A stretch of 64,000 nucleotides of DNA. Source: Bolinopsis microptera (taxonomy: Eukaryota > Ctenophora > Tentaculata > Lobata > Bolinopsidae). The notes beneath the pieces were generated by a model. The model ran no database searches, was not told the DNA's origin, and worked only from the letters and a program-made list of their open reading frames with translations. Below are positions 21,788 through 36,200 of the stretch, in pieces. The number at the start of each line of letters is the position of its first letter. Within the stretch, counting starts at the first letter, position 1. A program made the position numbers and the translations under genes. The stretch covers positions 19,833,919 through 19,897,918 of the forward strand of contig NC_087076.1 in NCBI RefSeq assembly GCF_026151205.1, written 5' to 3'.

Positions 21788-22827
21788 ATGTCTGTTCCGA
21801 GTTCAAACGTCGAATATTCCGCCTGCTTTAGTAGTCTGAATACAAGTGTTATAGTCGAAATGCTTGTGATAAGTGGTGATGCGAAAAACGTTTTCGCTGG
21901 AAAAAACACAAATGTTCCCCTCAAAGTCGCTGTGATTTTCTTCTGTCTAAACAACTTTCTAATTGCAGCTGATCAAGGTACATATTTGTAACCGATTTAC
22001 AGTAAAAATATGGATTTTGTTAAAATCTCATGGCTGAATCACTGCAATATCTACTGAATGTGTCAAATTTTGTAATAGATTCCTCTTTCCAAAAATTGTT
22101 GCCATTTTAAAAATGAAACGTTTCGAAATAATTTTATACCATAATCCATTGCAGTCTGGGAGCCAAAAAAGGATGAGTCCTATATCGACTTCAACTTCGA
22201 CGCCTACTCTCTTGAAATAAAAACCGACAGCGAGATAAACAGTAGTGAGTACATAAGCCTGCAGCTGTACGAAGCAATAAACTCTTATTCTGGGTGGATT
22301 AGAATCTTCTTCAATGACAAGATCCAATATAAGTTTGAATGGTGCAACGTTAGAACAGACTTTCCAGCTGATCTACCTACAGACAAAAACAAAGTATGGA
22401 GGATCACTAAAACTTCTGACCCTGGAATCATTATACACTGCAATGATATAGAGGTCCTCAACTTTTTATTTGCCTCACAGTGCACTGTAGCAACATGGGG
22501 GAACTTTTGGAAGAATGATGTGAATAAGATTATGTTTTTGAACAAAGATCATGCTGACTATTACAGAGCTGTACCTCGTCCAGGTACATATTATCATAAA
22601 GAAATTGCTGCTTTGCTCTTTCGGTATCAACATTGCTACTATTTCTTTAGTTCAAATTGAAAGTTCACAACTACTAAAGAATTACTTTGGAAGTAGTAGT
22701 AAAGAGCCAGATTAATTTAACAAACTAAGATTTAATTGTACAGATGGCTGCGTTCCTGGGTATTACAAAGAAGCTAACAAATGTGTTCTTTGCGTCGATA
22801 ACAGAGAATGTGATTCATCTGATTCAA
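21788..22827 (+). CDS. secreted protein of unknown family, 3' end not found
   Basis: Three exons join in phase: 21788-21977, 22155-22583 and 22744-22827 (234 residues, all internal borders phase 1). Residues about 45-63 (VPLKVAVIFFCLNNFLIAADQ region) form a hydrophobic signal-peptide-like segment, unusually far from the first Met, so the real start may be a later ATG (position 21860 gives MLVISGDAK...). Exon 2 encodes a beta-rich domain with W-[RI]-x-T-K...GIIIHCND...F..SQC...W...KIMFLNKD.ADYYRAVPRP, containing paired cysteines; I do not know a named family for it. Exon 3 starts a Cys-rich stretch (C-x3-GYYKE...C..C...C) like the GCC repeats of the gene at 4.8 kb. The donor at 22828 has no convincing partner downstream, where a poly-G tract begins. 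Confidence 0.65.
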
Positions 22828-22875
22828 GTGAGTTTCCAAAAACTGTATCTAAATTAAACAATAATCTAACGAGGT

Positions 22876-22899
22876 GGGGGGGGGGGAGGGAGGGGGGAC
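22876..22899. repeat. poly-G tract
   Basis: Runs of 10, 3 and 6 G broken by single A residues. It lies just after the last recognisable exon of the preceding gene and may be a site of sequence uncertainty. Confidence 0.7.
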
Positions 22900-24020
22900 A
22901 GTTCTAAAATTATCCTATAAAATTAACGAGCATTCGCAAGCCATCCCTTAACCCGCTACACAAACTAAGTGGTTCACTTGAAACCTAACTCAGATATCCT
23001 AGAAACATAATTCTGCTTGTTGTAAAAAAAATAACACGATGCTCTTCATATTGTGACAGATCGGTGCAACATACTAAATTGATAGGTATTACGAGATGTT
23101 TTTTATTTGTTCATTTTAATCTAATCCTGCTCGATATTTTTAACGAAGAATCGTCTCTAAATAAATCGTCGTTAATTTACAATTGGAACTGCGTCTCTAC
23201 AGTAATGGACTGTTTCCAAAAGTTGTATGTATCTGATTGCTTTGCTAGACAATTGAGCCAATGCTACAGATATGTCAGATATTGAAGATTTCTTAATTAA
23301 GAACCGTTTTACTATATACGATTTACTGCATTTTACTAATAAATATTAAATAAATCTAATTTGAACGAGGTATGCTAATATAATGAACAAAACAAATGAC
23401 TATACAAAAGCCATACATTTACCAAAACAGAAGAAAGCAGCGTTACTCAAGTAACAAGGTAATGCTATTAGAAAATTGCATTACTTTATTATCTTCGACA
23501 TAATTTCTAACAGCATATATTATAGAGTAAGCAATTTTTGAAATTTAAACGAATATGGTTATGAAGGGGTTTGCAGCAGAAACTATTATCAATTAAACAT
23601 CAATCATAAAGTAAATTTGCACCTCCCCTGACCATTTTTCAAATCTAATTGAAATTAGATAATGTCATCCAAGGCTCACCAATCATAACCCATGACTCCA
23701 AAATCTTAATTAAACTGCGAAAAGTATGCTGCATGCTGGGGTGCAAGCAAGGGGTAAAAATGATACAGAGAGATTCTCTAGGCCACCAAATCAATCTATA
23801 AGAGAGATTCTCTAAGCCGCCAAATCATGCTATAAAATAAACCCGAGATACTAGTTTTATGTTTATCATAACAGAGCAGTAACTATAAGCTTATAAGGAA
23901 ATAGATACAAGAGTAATATCACTATTGCATCACGTAGAAGCCCCAAAAGATCGTCTAATTACTGCTGGTTCAAATGCAGTCACATACAGTAGTCACATAT
24001 AATGGAGTCACATTATATAA
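22900..24020. other. intergenic, no gene seen
   Basis: Holds the second copy of the dispersed repeat (about 23105-23265) and a 40-bp tandem duplication with GAGAGATTCTCTA near 23768 and 23805. No gene. Confidence 0.5.
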
Positions 24021-24024
24021 ACAA

Positions 24025-24655
24025 CGTACTACGAGTATACCCAGGGTTTGTTCTAACGGTGTGGGCTACTAATAGTGGCTAGATTACAGACGGAAATGTA
24101 CTACGAGTCAGAGCTCGACCGGGATACCGGCCGGGATTTGGCGTTTTTGTCCCGGTCCCGGCCGGGATTACCGTTTTGGCCGGGATATTAGCCAGGATTT
24201 TTGAGACAGAATTTCGATCTTTTTAATCCAATTTAGCTTCAAATTCATATTTTATTACTTTGACTTAGACAAATGAAACGACTGTTAAGAATCGAAATAA
24301 TCGAAATGAAAATCGAAACTCGAAGGATTGATTAGATTTCAGGCTCATCTTCATCCGAAGATATAACGATGTTGATATCAATGCTGTCAATGGACCCTTC
24401 ATTATACGAAGGTTGCTCAAAATGTTCCATTTCAAATAGAAATATCGTGAAAATCCCGGTCCCGGTCCCGGCCGGGATTAAGCTGATCCCAGTTCTGGCC
24501 AGGATTTCAGTTTCATCCCGGTCCCGGTCCCGGCTGGGATGAGGGTCATCCAGGCCCGATCCCCGGTTGACCCCTTCTACGAGTATACCCATTACCCAGG
24601 GTTGGTTCTAACGGTGTGGGCTACTATAATAGTGGCTAGATTACAGACGGAAATG
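24025..24655. repeat. ~75-bp direct duplication split by a hAT insertion
   Basis: CTACGAGTATACCCAGGGTT and the following 55 bp (…GTGGGCTACTA, GATTACAGACGGAAATG) occur at about 24030-24100 and again at about 24577-24655. The hAT element lies in the junction between the two. Confidence 0.8.
24109..24576. mobile_element. non-autonomous hAT element (468 bp)
   Basis: Flanked by an 8-bp duplication CTACGAGT at 24101-24108 and 24577-24584, the length typical of hAT. Ends are CAGAGCTCGACCGGG (left) and AAGGGGTCAACCGGGG (right, read inward), imperfect inverted repeats. Subterminal CCGGTCCCGGCCGGGA motifs repeat on both sides. A minus-strand 86-codon frame (24332-24592) ending in SSDEDEPEI may be a remnant of a transposase tail, but part of it is made of the GC-rich repeat and I do not call it a gene. 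Confidence 0.85.
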
Positions 24656-25196
24656 TTTGGAACACTCCTGCCTGGAGCTGGGGAGCACGGACAAAAACCT
24701 GGACTAAACGAGTCATGCACCTAGACTCTAGAGCACACTAGAGTTCAGTGTCAGTAGTCTTGGCACATGAATAACTAACACGTCAAGAGAGAAACATCAA
24801 TTAGCCTGGTGGGTCCTGCACCATTATGTAGCTCCGTGACAACATATGCTCAGTGATAATGGGCACCAGCAGGGTCTATGTATAATTACCTGGGTTGTAT
24901 AGGAGCGGGTACTTGCTACAGGTGCTAGAGGCAGATAAAGAGGGAACACAGAGTAACATTGTAACTGCAAGATATTATACTGTACTCTATACACGTGCTA
25001 TATTGAATATCCACACAAGCCACATGGACGGGCGGAGAGCAGACACTAGTAGCAAGATGTGAGCTAGCAGGAGAGTAGCTGTCATTATGATTAACACCTG
25101 ATTTGGAGGGCAATATAATCTCAACTAAAACAATGCTCACCACCAGTACACTGTACTGACCTTGACGAAGCATAGCTCTTAAGTTTTGTTTCTGTT
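24656..25196. other. intergenic, no gene seen
   Basis: No supportable coding or RNA feature. Confidence 0.5.
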
Positions 25197-25293
25197 AAAT
25201 TCCTGATAATTTCGTATATGCGAACAAGGAACAGTTTCCTTTACCTGAAAAGGGCATTTTCCCTTGCTTGCATATACAGAATTATCAGAAATT
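25197..25293. repeat. foldback repeat with ~33-bp arms
   Basis: AAATTCCTGATAATTTCGTA...AACAAGG is nearly complementary to CCTTGCTTGCATATACAGAA...AAATTT. The centre (about 30 bp) also folds partly. Likely a small MITE; no clear target duplication. Confidence 0.7.
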
Positions 25294-27200
25294 TATCCGA
25301 AGGCCAACACAACAATGCGACTCATAAATAATGTTCCTATCCGGATATTACACTAGTCGACAAGTATACGTAGTAGTTGCAGTCAGTAATAGCAGTATAG
25401 AACTGGGCAGTAAGCACACAAAGAAGACTTATACTGGTCAGAGTTCAGATGACATATTGTCATGTTGGGGGTAATCTGTGTCAAGAGGGAGAAGTCTGAA
25501 GCAATTCCAGACTTTGAGAGTTGGTATTTGAACTTGTAACCAGCTTCTGTAACTTAGCTAGCAGCAGCTGTACAGCAGTGTCTCCTGCCACATTCCGTTG
25601 TTGCTCATAAATTAAATATGCGTGATTTAATTTTATGAAATTTGAATTTGTGTTCTGGCGACTGATTTAACATACAGCATCGTGTAGCATCTCGTCAATC
25701 TGGAACTGGTACCCGAAAAGTACAGTAGGTACATGCAATTGCTCATTTCATTAGTCGGGGAAAACCCAACAAAAACCCTAAAAAATGCACGACCACACAT
25801 ATTTATGAACAACGACTGTGTAGGAGGTCTCTGAGAATAATTAGACTAATCTAAAAGTGGCTATTAGAGCAGCACAACGAGCAAGCTCATTCGGATATTC
25901 GGGAACGCAATTTCAAAGTCTGAATGGCAAGTACAAAATATTATATAATAACGAACAAGTAAAATATACATATAATATTAATAAAATAAATGGGGTATGG
26001 ATTTAACGCATCAGCGAAGCATGGGACAGTGTGGCCTGGTTCCCGATAGCAATACACGGATCCAGCTATTGGCTATTATTATTACACTACTGGCTATCCA
26101 ATCCGACCCAATAGGTTCGGTTTACATGAAGCACCCGAGAATTAGAACCAAGAGATCTAACGGTACGCGCAGACATTGTGTTAAACCCGTGCCGCCCTGG
26201 CAATTAATTTATTGTGGCTAGTTGACTCAATCACGGTAAACAATGAACGGGGGGAGGTTGCAAAGAGGAAATTAAGCTGAAACAATTAATTGTGGCAAGA
26301 AATGTACAGCACGACACAGCTCACGGTTGAGTAATACCAATTAGACGCAGTGGGTACTTGGCGTGAAACAAGCCTGTTATTTTCAATAGTCCTGTACACA
26401 GCACAGTATCAAGTTGTAATTTGTAATTAGTAATTTGTAATTAGTAATTAGTACGGTACAAGTAGGGTAATTTGAGCAGCACTTTACATAAAATAGCAAT
26501 GTAATTGCTGTACTTTAGAGCAAACTATCAACTAGTAATAAGTTGGGGATTCTAGATAATTGGTACTTTACAATGTACATAAAAGGGGGAGGTCTGGTTA
26601 GTCTGTGGTTGAGTCAGATTGCTATAATTGCTAGATATCAGCGAACTGGTTAAAGTACACTCCACTGGAAATACTTAAGCTGTGTACTGTACAGCAAGAT
26701 GGCTTATATATCCAAACTAGTCAGCGAGAACTTTACAAGCTGAATTCCTGGGCTAACCTAACAAGCCTAATTTCTAAATCATAACACACAGCCAAACAGC
26801 AGACCCCTATGTGACTAGCCTGAACCACAAACAACATGGTATTCAGGACAACCTGATAGCTTCAGTGCGACAAAATCAGCTACAGGTATTAAACGAGGAT
26901 CTGGTGAAGTCATGTTCATGAGTACACAATAAAAAGGAAATTGCCAAAATAATAAAACTTCAGGATCAAGAAGGCAAATAACCAAATCTGCTGCTAGGAA
27001 AACGCTGTGTAGTCCTATAAGATGTCACTCTGCACGAGTAAACTTGAGTCCGCTCATTGTTAAACATAAGCTAAACAAAGCCAGGTTCACAATTATGAAA
27101 GAGTACATAGATATAATATCAAATCCAACCACATACTATCCTAACGATTAAATCAAAGCCTCAAAGCCTGGTCCTTAGCCTAGCCGACAGACCACGGTAT
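25294..27200. other. intergenic, no gene seen
   Basis: AT-rich flank of the satellite field. A short GTAATTTGTAATTAGTAATT repeat lies near 26417-26450. No gene is supported. Confidence 0.5.
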
Positions 27201-30200
27201 CCTCTTTCAGAAATATAGCACAGATTACCCATTACTCTCAGAAATATAGCACAGATTACCCACTACTCTCAGAAATATAGCACAGATTACCCACTATTCT
27301 CAGAAATATAGCACAGATTACCCACTATTCTCAGAAATATAGCACAGATTACCCACTACTCTCAGAAATATAGCACAGATTACCCACTACTCTCAGAAAT
27401 ATAGCACAGATTACCCACTACCCTCAGAAATATAGCACAGATTACCCACTACTCTCAGAAATATAGCACAGATTACCCACTACCCTCAGAAATATAGCAC
27501 AGATTACCCACTACTCTCAGAAATATAGCACAGATTACCCACTACTCTCAGAAATATAGCACAGATTACCCACTACTCTCAGAAATATAGCACAGATTAC
27601 CCACTACTCTCAGAAATATAGCACAGATTACCCACTACTCTCAGAAATATAGCACAGATTACCCACTACTCTCAGAAATATAGCACAGATTACCCACTAC
27701 CCTCAGAAATATAGCACAGATTACCCATTACTCTCAGAAATATAGCACAGATTACCCACTACTCTCAGAAATATAGCACAGATTACCCACTATTCTCAGA
27801 AATATAGCACAGATTACCCACTACTCTCAGAAATATAGCACAGATTACCCACTACTCTCAGAAATATAGCACAGATTACCCACTACTCTCAGAAATATAG
27901 CACAGATTTCCCACTACTCTCAGAAATATAGCACAGATTACCCACTACTCTCAGAAATATAGCACAGATTACCCACTACTCTCAGAAATATAGCACAGAT
28001 TACCCACTACTCTCAGAAATATAGCACAGATTACCCACTACCCTCAGAAATATAGCACAGATTACCCACTACTCTCAGAAATATAGCACAGATTACCCAC
28101 TACTCTCAGAAATATAGCACAGATTACCCAATACTCTCAGAAATATAGCACAGATTACCCACTACTCTCAGAAATATAGCACAGATTACCCACTACTCTC
28201 AGAAATATAGCACAGATTACCCACTACTCTCAGAAATATAGCACAGATTACCCACTACTCTCAGAAATATAGCACAGATTACCCACTACTCTCAGAAATA
28301 TAGCACAGATTACCCACTACCCTCAGAAATATAGCACAGATTACCCATTACTCTCAGAAATATAGCACAGATTACCCATTACTCTCAGAAATATAGCACA
28401 GATTACCCACTATTCTCAGAAATATAGCACAGATTACCCACTACTCTCAGAAATATAGCACAGATTACCCACTACTCTCAGAAATATAGCACAGATTACC
28501 CACTACTCTCAGAAATATAGCACAGATTACCCACTACTCTCAGAAATATAGCACAGATTACCCACTACTCTCAGAAATATAGCACAGATTACCCACTACT
28601 CTCAGAAATATAGCACAGATTTCCCACTACTCTCACAAATATAGCACAGATTACCCACTACTCTCAGAAATATAGCACAGATTACCCATTACTCTCAGAA
28701 ATATAGCACAGATTACCCATTACTCTCAGAAATATAGCACAGATTACCCACTACTCTCAGAAATATAGCACAGATTACCCACTACTCTCAGAAATATAGC
28801 ACAGATTACCCAATACTCTCAGAAATATAGCACAGATTACCCACTACTCTCAGAAATATAGCACAGATTACCCATTACTCTCAGAAATATAGCACAGATT
28901 ACCCACTACTCTCAGAAATATAGCACAGATTACCCACTACTCTCAGAAATATAGCACAGATTACCCAATACTCTCAGAAATATAGCACAGATTACCCACT
29001 ACTCTCAGAGATATAGCACAGATTACCCACTACTCTCAGAAATATAGCACAGATTACCCATTACTCTCAGAAATATAGCACAGATTACCCACTACTCTCA
29101 GAAATATAGCACAGATTACCCACTACTCTCAGAAATATAGCACAGATTACCCACTACTCTCAGAAATATAGCACAGATTACCCACTACTCTCAGAGATAT
29201 AGCACAGATCACCCACTACTCTCAGAAATATAGCACAGATTACCCACTACTCTCAGAAATATAGCACAGATTACCCATTACTCTCAGAAATATAGCACAG
29301 ATTACCCACTACTCTCAGAAATATAGCACAGATTACCCACTACTCTCAGAAATATAGCACAGATTACCCACTACTCTCAGAAATATAGCACAGATTACCC
29401 ACTACTCTCAGAAATATAGCACAGATTACCCACTACTCTCAGAAATATAGCACAGATTACCCACTACTCTCAGAAATATAGCACGGATTACCCACTATTC
29501 TCAGAAATATAGCACAGATTACCCACTACTCTCAGAAATATAGCACAGATTACCCATTACTCTCAGAAATATAGCACAGATTACCCACTACTCTCAGAAA
29601 TATAGCACAGATTACCCACTACTCTCAGAAATATAGCACAGATTACCCACTACTCTCAGAAATATAGCACAGATTACCCACTACTCTCAGAAATATAGCA
29701 CAGATTACCCACTACTCTCAGAAATATAGCACAGATTACCCACTACTCACAGAAATATAGCACAGATTACCCACTACTCTCAGAAATATAGCACAGATTA
29801 CCCACTACTCTCAGGAATATAGCACAGATTACCCACTACTCTCAGAAATATAGCACAGATTACCCACTACCCTCAGAAATATAGCACAGATTACCCACTA
29901 CTCTCAGAAATATAGCACAGATTACCCACTACTCTCAGAAATATAGCACAGATTACCCACTACTCTCAGAAATATAGCACAGATTACCCACTACTCTCAG
30001 AAATATAGCACAGATTACCCACTACTCTCAGAAATATAGCACAGATTACCCACTACTCACAGAAATATAGCACAGATTACCCACTACTCTCAGAAATATA
30101 GCACAGATTACCCACTACTCTCAGGAATATAGCACAGATTACCCACTACTCTCAGAAATATAGCACAGACTACCCACTACTCTCAGAAATATAGCACAGA

Positions 30201-33200
30201 TTACCCACTACTCTCAGAAATATAGCACAGATTACCCACTACTCTCAGAAATATAGCACAGATTACCCACTACTCTCAGAAATATAGCACAGATTACCCA
30301 CTACTCTCAGAAATATAGCACAGATTACCCACTACTCTCAGAAATATAGCACAGATTACCCACTACTCTCAGAAATATAGCACAGATTACCCACTACTCT
30401 CAGAAATATAGCACAGATTACCCACTACTCTCAGAAATATAGCACAGATTACCCACTACTCTCAGAAATATAGTACAGATTACCCACTACTCTCAGAAAT
30501 ATAGCACAGATTACCCACTACTCTCAGAAATATAGCACAGATTACCCACTACTCACAGAAATATAGCACAGATTATCCACTACCCTCAGAAATATAGCAC
30601 AGATTACCCACTACTCTCAGAAATATAGCACAGATTACCCACTACTCTCAGAAATATAGCACAGATTACCCACTACTCTCAGAAATATAGCACAGATTAC
30701 CCACTACTCTCAGAAATATAGCACAGATTACCCACTACTCTCAGAAATATAGCACAGATTACCCACTACTCTCAGAAATATAGCACAGATTACCCACTAC
30801 TCTCAGAAATATAGCACAGATTACCCACTACTCTCAGAAATATAGCACAGATTACCCACAACTCTCAGAAATATAGCACAGATTACCCACTACTCTCAGA
30901 AATATAGCACAGATTACCCACTACTCTCAGAAATATAGCACAGATTACCCACTACTCTCAGAAATATAGCACAGATTACCCACTACTCTCAGAAATATAG
31001 CACAGATTACCCACTACTCTCAGAAATATAGCACAGATTACCCACTACTCTCAGGAATATAGCACAGATTACCCACTACTCTCAGAAATATAGCACAGAT
31101 TACCCATTACTCACAGAAATATAGCACAGATTACCCACTACTCTCAGAAATATAGCACAGATTACCCACTACTCTCAGAAATATAGCACAGATTACCCAC
31201 TACTCTCAGAAATATAGCACAGATTACCCACTACTCTCAGAAATATAGCACAGATTACCCACTACTCTCAGAAATATAGCACAGATTACCCACTACTCTC
31301 AGAAATATAGCACAGATTACCCACTACTCTCAGAAATATAGCACAGATTACCCACTACTCTCAGAAATATAGCACAGATTACCCACTACTCTCAGAAATA
31401 TAGCACAGATTACCCACTACTCTCAGAAATATAGCACAGATTACCCACTTCTCTCAGAAATATAGCACAGATTACCCACTACTCTCAGAAATATAGCACA
31501 GATTACCCACTACTCTCAGAAATATAGCACAGATTACCCACTACTCACAGAAATATAGCACAGATTACCCACTACTCTCAGAAATATAGCACAGATTACC
31601 CACTACTCTCAGAAATATAGCACAGATTACCCATTACTCTCAGAAATATAGCACAGATTACCCATTACTCACAGAAATATAGCATAGATTACCCACTACC
31701 CTCAGAAATATAGCACAGATTACCCACTACTCTCAGAAATATAGCACAGATTACCCACTACTCTCAGAAATATAGCACAGATTACCCACTACCCTCAGAA
31801 ATATAGCACAGATTACCCACTACTCTCAGAAATATAGCACAGATTACCCACTACCCTCAGAAATATAGCACAGATTACCCACTACTCTCAGAAATATAGC
31901 ACAGATTACCCACTACTCTCAGAAATATAGCACAGATTACCCATTACTCTCAGAAATATAGCACAGATTACCCACTACTCTCAGAAATATAGCACAGATT
32001 ACCCACTACTCACAGATATATAGCACAGATTACCCACTACCCTCAGAAATATAGCACAGATTACCCACTACTCTCAGAAATATAGCACAGATTACCCACT
32101 ACTCTCAGAAATATAGCACAGATTACCCATTACTCTCAGAAATATAGTACAGATTACCCACTACTCTCAGAAATATAGCACAGATTACCCACTATTCTCA
32201 GAAATATAGCACAGATTACCCACTACTCACAGAAATATAGCACAGATTACCCATTACTCACAGAAATATAGCACAGATTACCCACTACCCTCAGAAATAT
32301 AGCACAGATTACCCATTACTCACAGAAATATAGCACAGATTACCCACTACCCTCAGAAATATAGCACAGATTACCCACTACTCTCAGAAATATAGCACAG
32401 ATTACCCACTACTCTCAGAAATATAGCACAGATTACCCACTACTCTCAGAAATATAGCACAGATTACCCACTACTCTCAGAAATATAGCACAGATTACCC
32501 ACTACTCTCAGAAATATAGCACAGATTACCCACTACTCTCAGAAATATAGCACAGATTACCCACTACTCTCAGAAATATAGTACAGATTACCCACTACTC
32601 TCAGAAATATAGCACAGATTACCCACTATTCTCAGAAATATAGCACAGATTACCCACTACTCTCAGAAATATAGCACAGATTACCCACTACTCTCAGAAA
32701 TATAGCACAGATTACCCACTACTCTCAGAAATATAGCACAGATTACCCACTACTCTCAGAAATATAGCACAGATTACCCACTACTCTCAGAAATATAGCA
32801 CAGATTACCCACTACTCTCAGAAATATAGCACAGATTACCCACTACTCTCAGAAATATAGCACAGATTACCCACTACTCTCAGAAATATAGCACAGATTA
32901 CCCACTACTTTCAGAAATATAGCACAGATTACCCATTACTCTCAGAAATATAGCACAGATTACCCACTACTCTCAGAAATATAGCACAGATTACCCACTA
33001 CTCTCAGAAATATAGCACAGATTACCCACTACTCTCAGAAATATAGCACAGATTACCCACTACTCTCAGAAATATAGCACAGATTACCCACTACCCTCAG
33101 AAATATAGCACAGATTACCCATTACTCACAGAAATATAGCACAGATTACCCACTACCCTCAGAAATATAGCACAGATTACCCACTACTCTCAGAAATATA

Positions 33201-36200
33201 GCACAGATTACCCACTACTCTCAGAAATATAGCACAGATTACCCACTACCCTCAGAAATATAGCACAGATTACCCATTACTCACAGAAATATAGCACAGA
33301 TTACCCACTACCCTCAGAAATATAGCACAGATTACCCACTACTCTCAGAAATATAGCACAGATTACCCACTACTCTCAGAAATATAGCACAGATTACCCA
33401 CTACTCTCAGAAATATAGTACAGATTACCCACTACTCTCAGAAATATAGCACAGATTACCCACTACTCTCAGAAATATAGCACAGATTACCCACTACTCT
33501 CAGAAATATAGCACAGATTACCCACTACTCTCAGAAATATAGCACAGATTACCCACTACTCTCAGAAATATAGCACAGATTACCCACTACTCTCAGAAAT
33601 ATAGCACAGATTACCCACTACTCTCAGAAATATAGCACAGATTACCCATTACTCTCAGAAATATAGTACAGATTACCCACTACTCTCAGAAATATAGCAC
33701 AGATTACCAACTATTCTCAGAAATATAGCACAGATTACCCACTACTCACAGAAATATAGCACAGATTACCCATTACTCACAGAAATATAGCACAGATTAC
33801 CCACTACCCTCAGAAATATAGCACAGATTACCCATTACTCACAGAAATATAGCACAGATTACCCACTACCCTCAGAAATATAGCACAGATAACCCACTAC
33901 TCTCAGAAATATAGCACAGATTACCCACTACTCTCAGAAATATAGCACAGATTACCCACTACTCTCAGAAATATAGCACAGATTACCCACTACTCTCAGA
34001 AATATAGCACAGATTACCCACTACTCTCAGAAATATAGCACAGATTACCCACTACTCTCAGAAATATAGCACAGATTACCCACTACTCTCAGAAATATAG
34101 CACAGATTACCCACTACTCTCAGAAATATAGCACAGATTACCCACTACTCTCAGAAATATAGCACAGATTACCCACTACTCTCAGAAATATAGCACAGAT
34201 TACCCACTACTCTCAGAAATATAGCACAGATTACCCACTACTCTCAGAAATATAGTACAGATTACCCACTACTCTCAGAAATATAGCACAGATTACCCAC
34301 TACTCTCAGAAATATAGCACAGATTACCCACTACTCTCAGAAATATAGCACAGATTACCCACTACTCTCAGAAATATAGCACAGATTACCCACTACTCTC
34401 AGAAATATAGCACAGATTACCCATTACTCTCAGAAATATAGTACAGATTACCCACTACTCTCAGAAATATAGCACAGATTACCCACTATTCTCAGAAATA
34501 TAGCACAGATTACCCACTACTCACAGAAATATAGCACAGATTACCCATTACTCACAGAAATATAGCACAGATTACCCACTACCCTCAGAAATATAGCACA
34601 GATTACCCATTACTCACAGAAATATAGCACAGATTACCCACTACCCTCAGAAATATAGCACAGATTACCCACTACTCTCAGAAATATAGCACAGATTACC
34701 CACTACTCACAGAAATATAGCACAGATTACCCATTACTCTCAGAAATATAGCACAGATTACCCACTACTCTCAGAAATATAGCACAGATTACCCACTACT
34801 CTCAGAAATATAGCACAGATTACCCACTACTCTCAGAAATATAGTACAGATTACCCACTACTCTCAGAAATATAGCACAGATTACCCACTATTCTCAGAA
34901 ATATAGCACAGATTACCCACTACTCACAGAAATATAGCACAGATTACCCATTACTCACAGAAATATAGCACAGATTACCCACTACTCTCAGAAATATAGC
35001 ACAGATTACCCACTACTCTCAGAAATATAGCACAGATTACCCACTACTCTCAGAAATATAGCACAGATTACCCACTACTCTCAGAAATATAGCACAGATT
35101 ACCCACTACTCTCAGAAATATAGCACAGATTACCCACTACTCTCAGAAATATAGCACAGATTACCCACTACTTTCAGAAATATAGCACAGATTACCCATT
35201 ACTCTCAGAAATATAGCACAGATTACCCACTACTCTCAGAAATATAGCACAGATTACCCACTACTCTCAGAAATATAGCACAGATTACCCACTACTCTCA
35301 GAAATATAGCACAGATTACCCACTACTCTCAGAAATATAGCACAGATTACCCACTACCCTCAGAAATATAGCACAGATTACCCATTACTCACAGAAATAT
35401 AGCACAGATTACCCACTACCCTCAGAAATATAGCACAGATTACCCACTACTCTCAGAAATATAGCACAGATTACCCACTACTCTCAGAAATATAGCACAG
35501 ATTACCCACTACCCTCAGAAATATAGCACAGATTACCCATTACTCACAGAAATATAGCACAGATTACCCACTACCCTCAGAAATATAGCACAGATTACCC
35601 ACTACTCTCAGAAATATAGCACAGATTACCCACTACTCTCAGAAATATAGCACAGATTACCCACTACTCTCAGAAATATAGTACAGATTACCCACTACTC
35701 TCAGAAATATAGCACAGATTACCCACTACTCTCAGAAATATAGCACAGATTACCCACTACTCTCAGAAATATAGCACAGATTACCCACTACTCTCAGAAA
35801 TATAGCACAGATTACCCACTACTCTCAGAAATATAGCACAGATTACCCACTACTCTCAGAAATATAGCACAGATTACCCACTACTCTCAGAAATATAGCA
35901 CAGATTACCCATTACTCTCAGAAATATAGTACAGATTACCCACTACTCTCAGAAATATAGCACAGATTACCAACTATTCTCAGAAATATAGCACAGATTA
36001 CCCACTACTCACAGAAATATAGCACAGATTACCCATTACTCACAGAAATATAGCACAGATTACCCACTACCCTCAGAAATATAGCACAGATTACCCATTA
36101 CTCACAGAAATATAGCACAGATTACCCACTACCCTCAGAAATATAGCACAGATTACCCACTACTCTCAGAAATATAGCACAGATTACCCACTACTCTCAG

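Noticed and set aside
24332-24592. Gene for an 86-residue acidic-tail protein
   Set aside because: The frame overlaps the GC-rich terminal repeats of the hAT element and runs over its right border; at most a transposase remnant.
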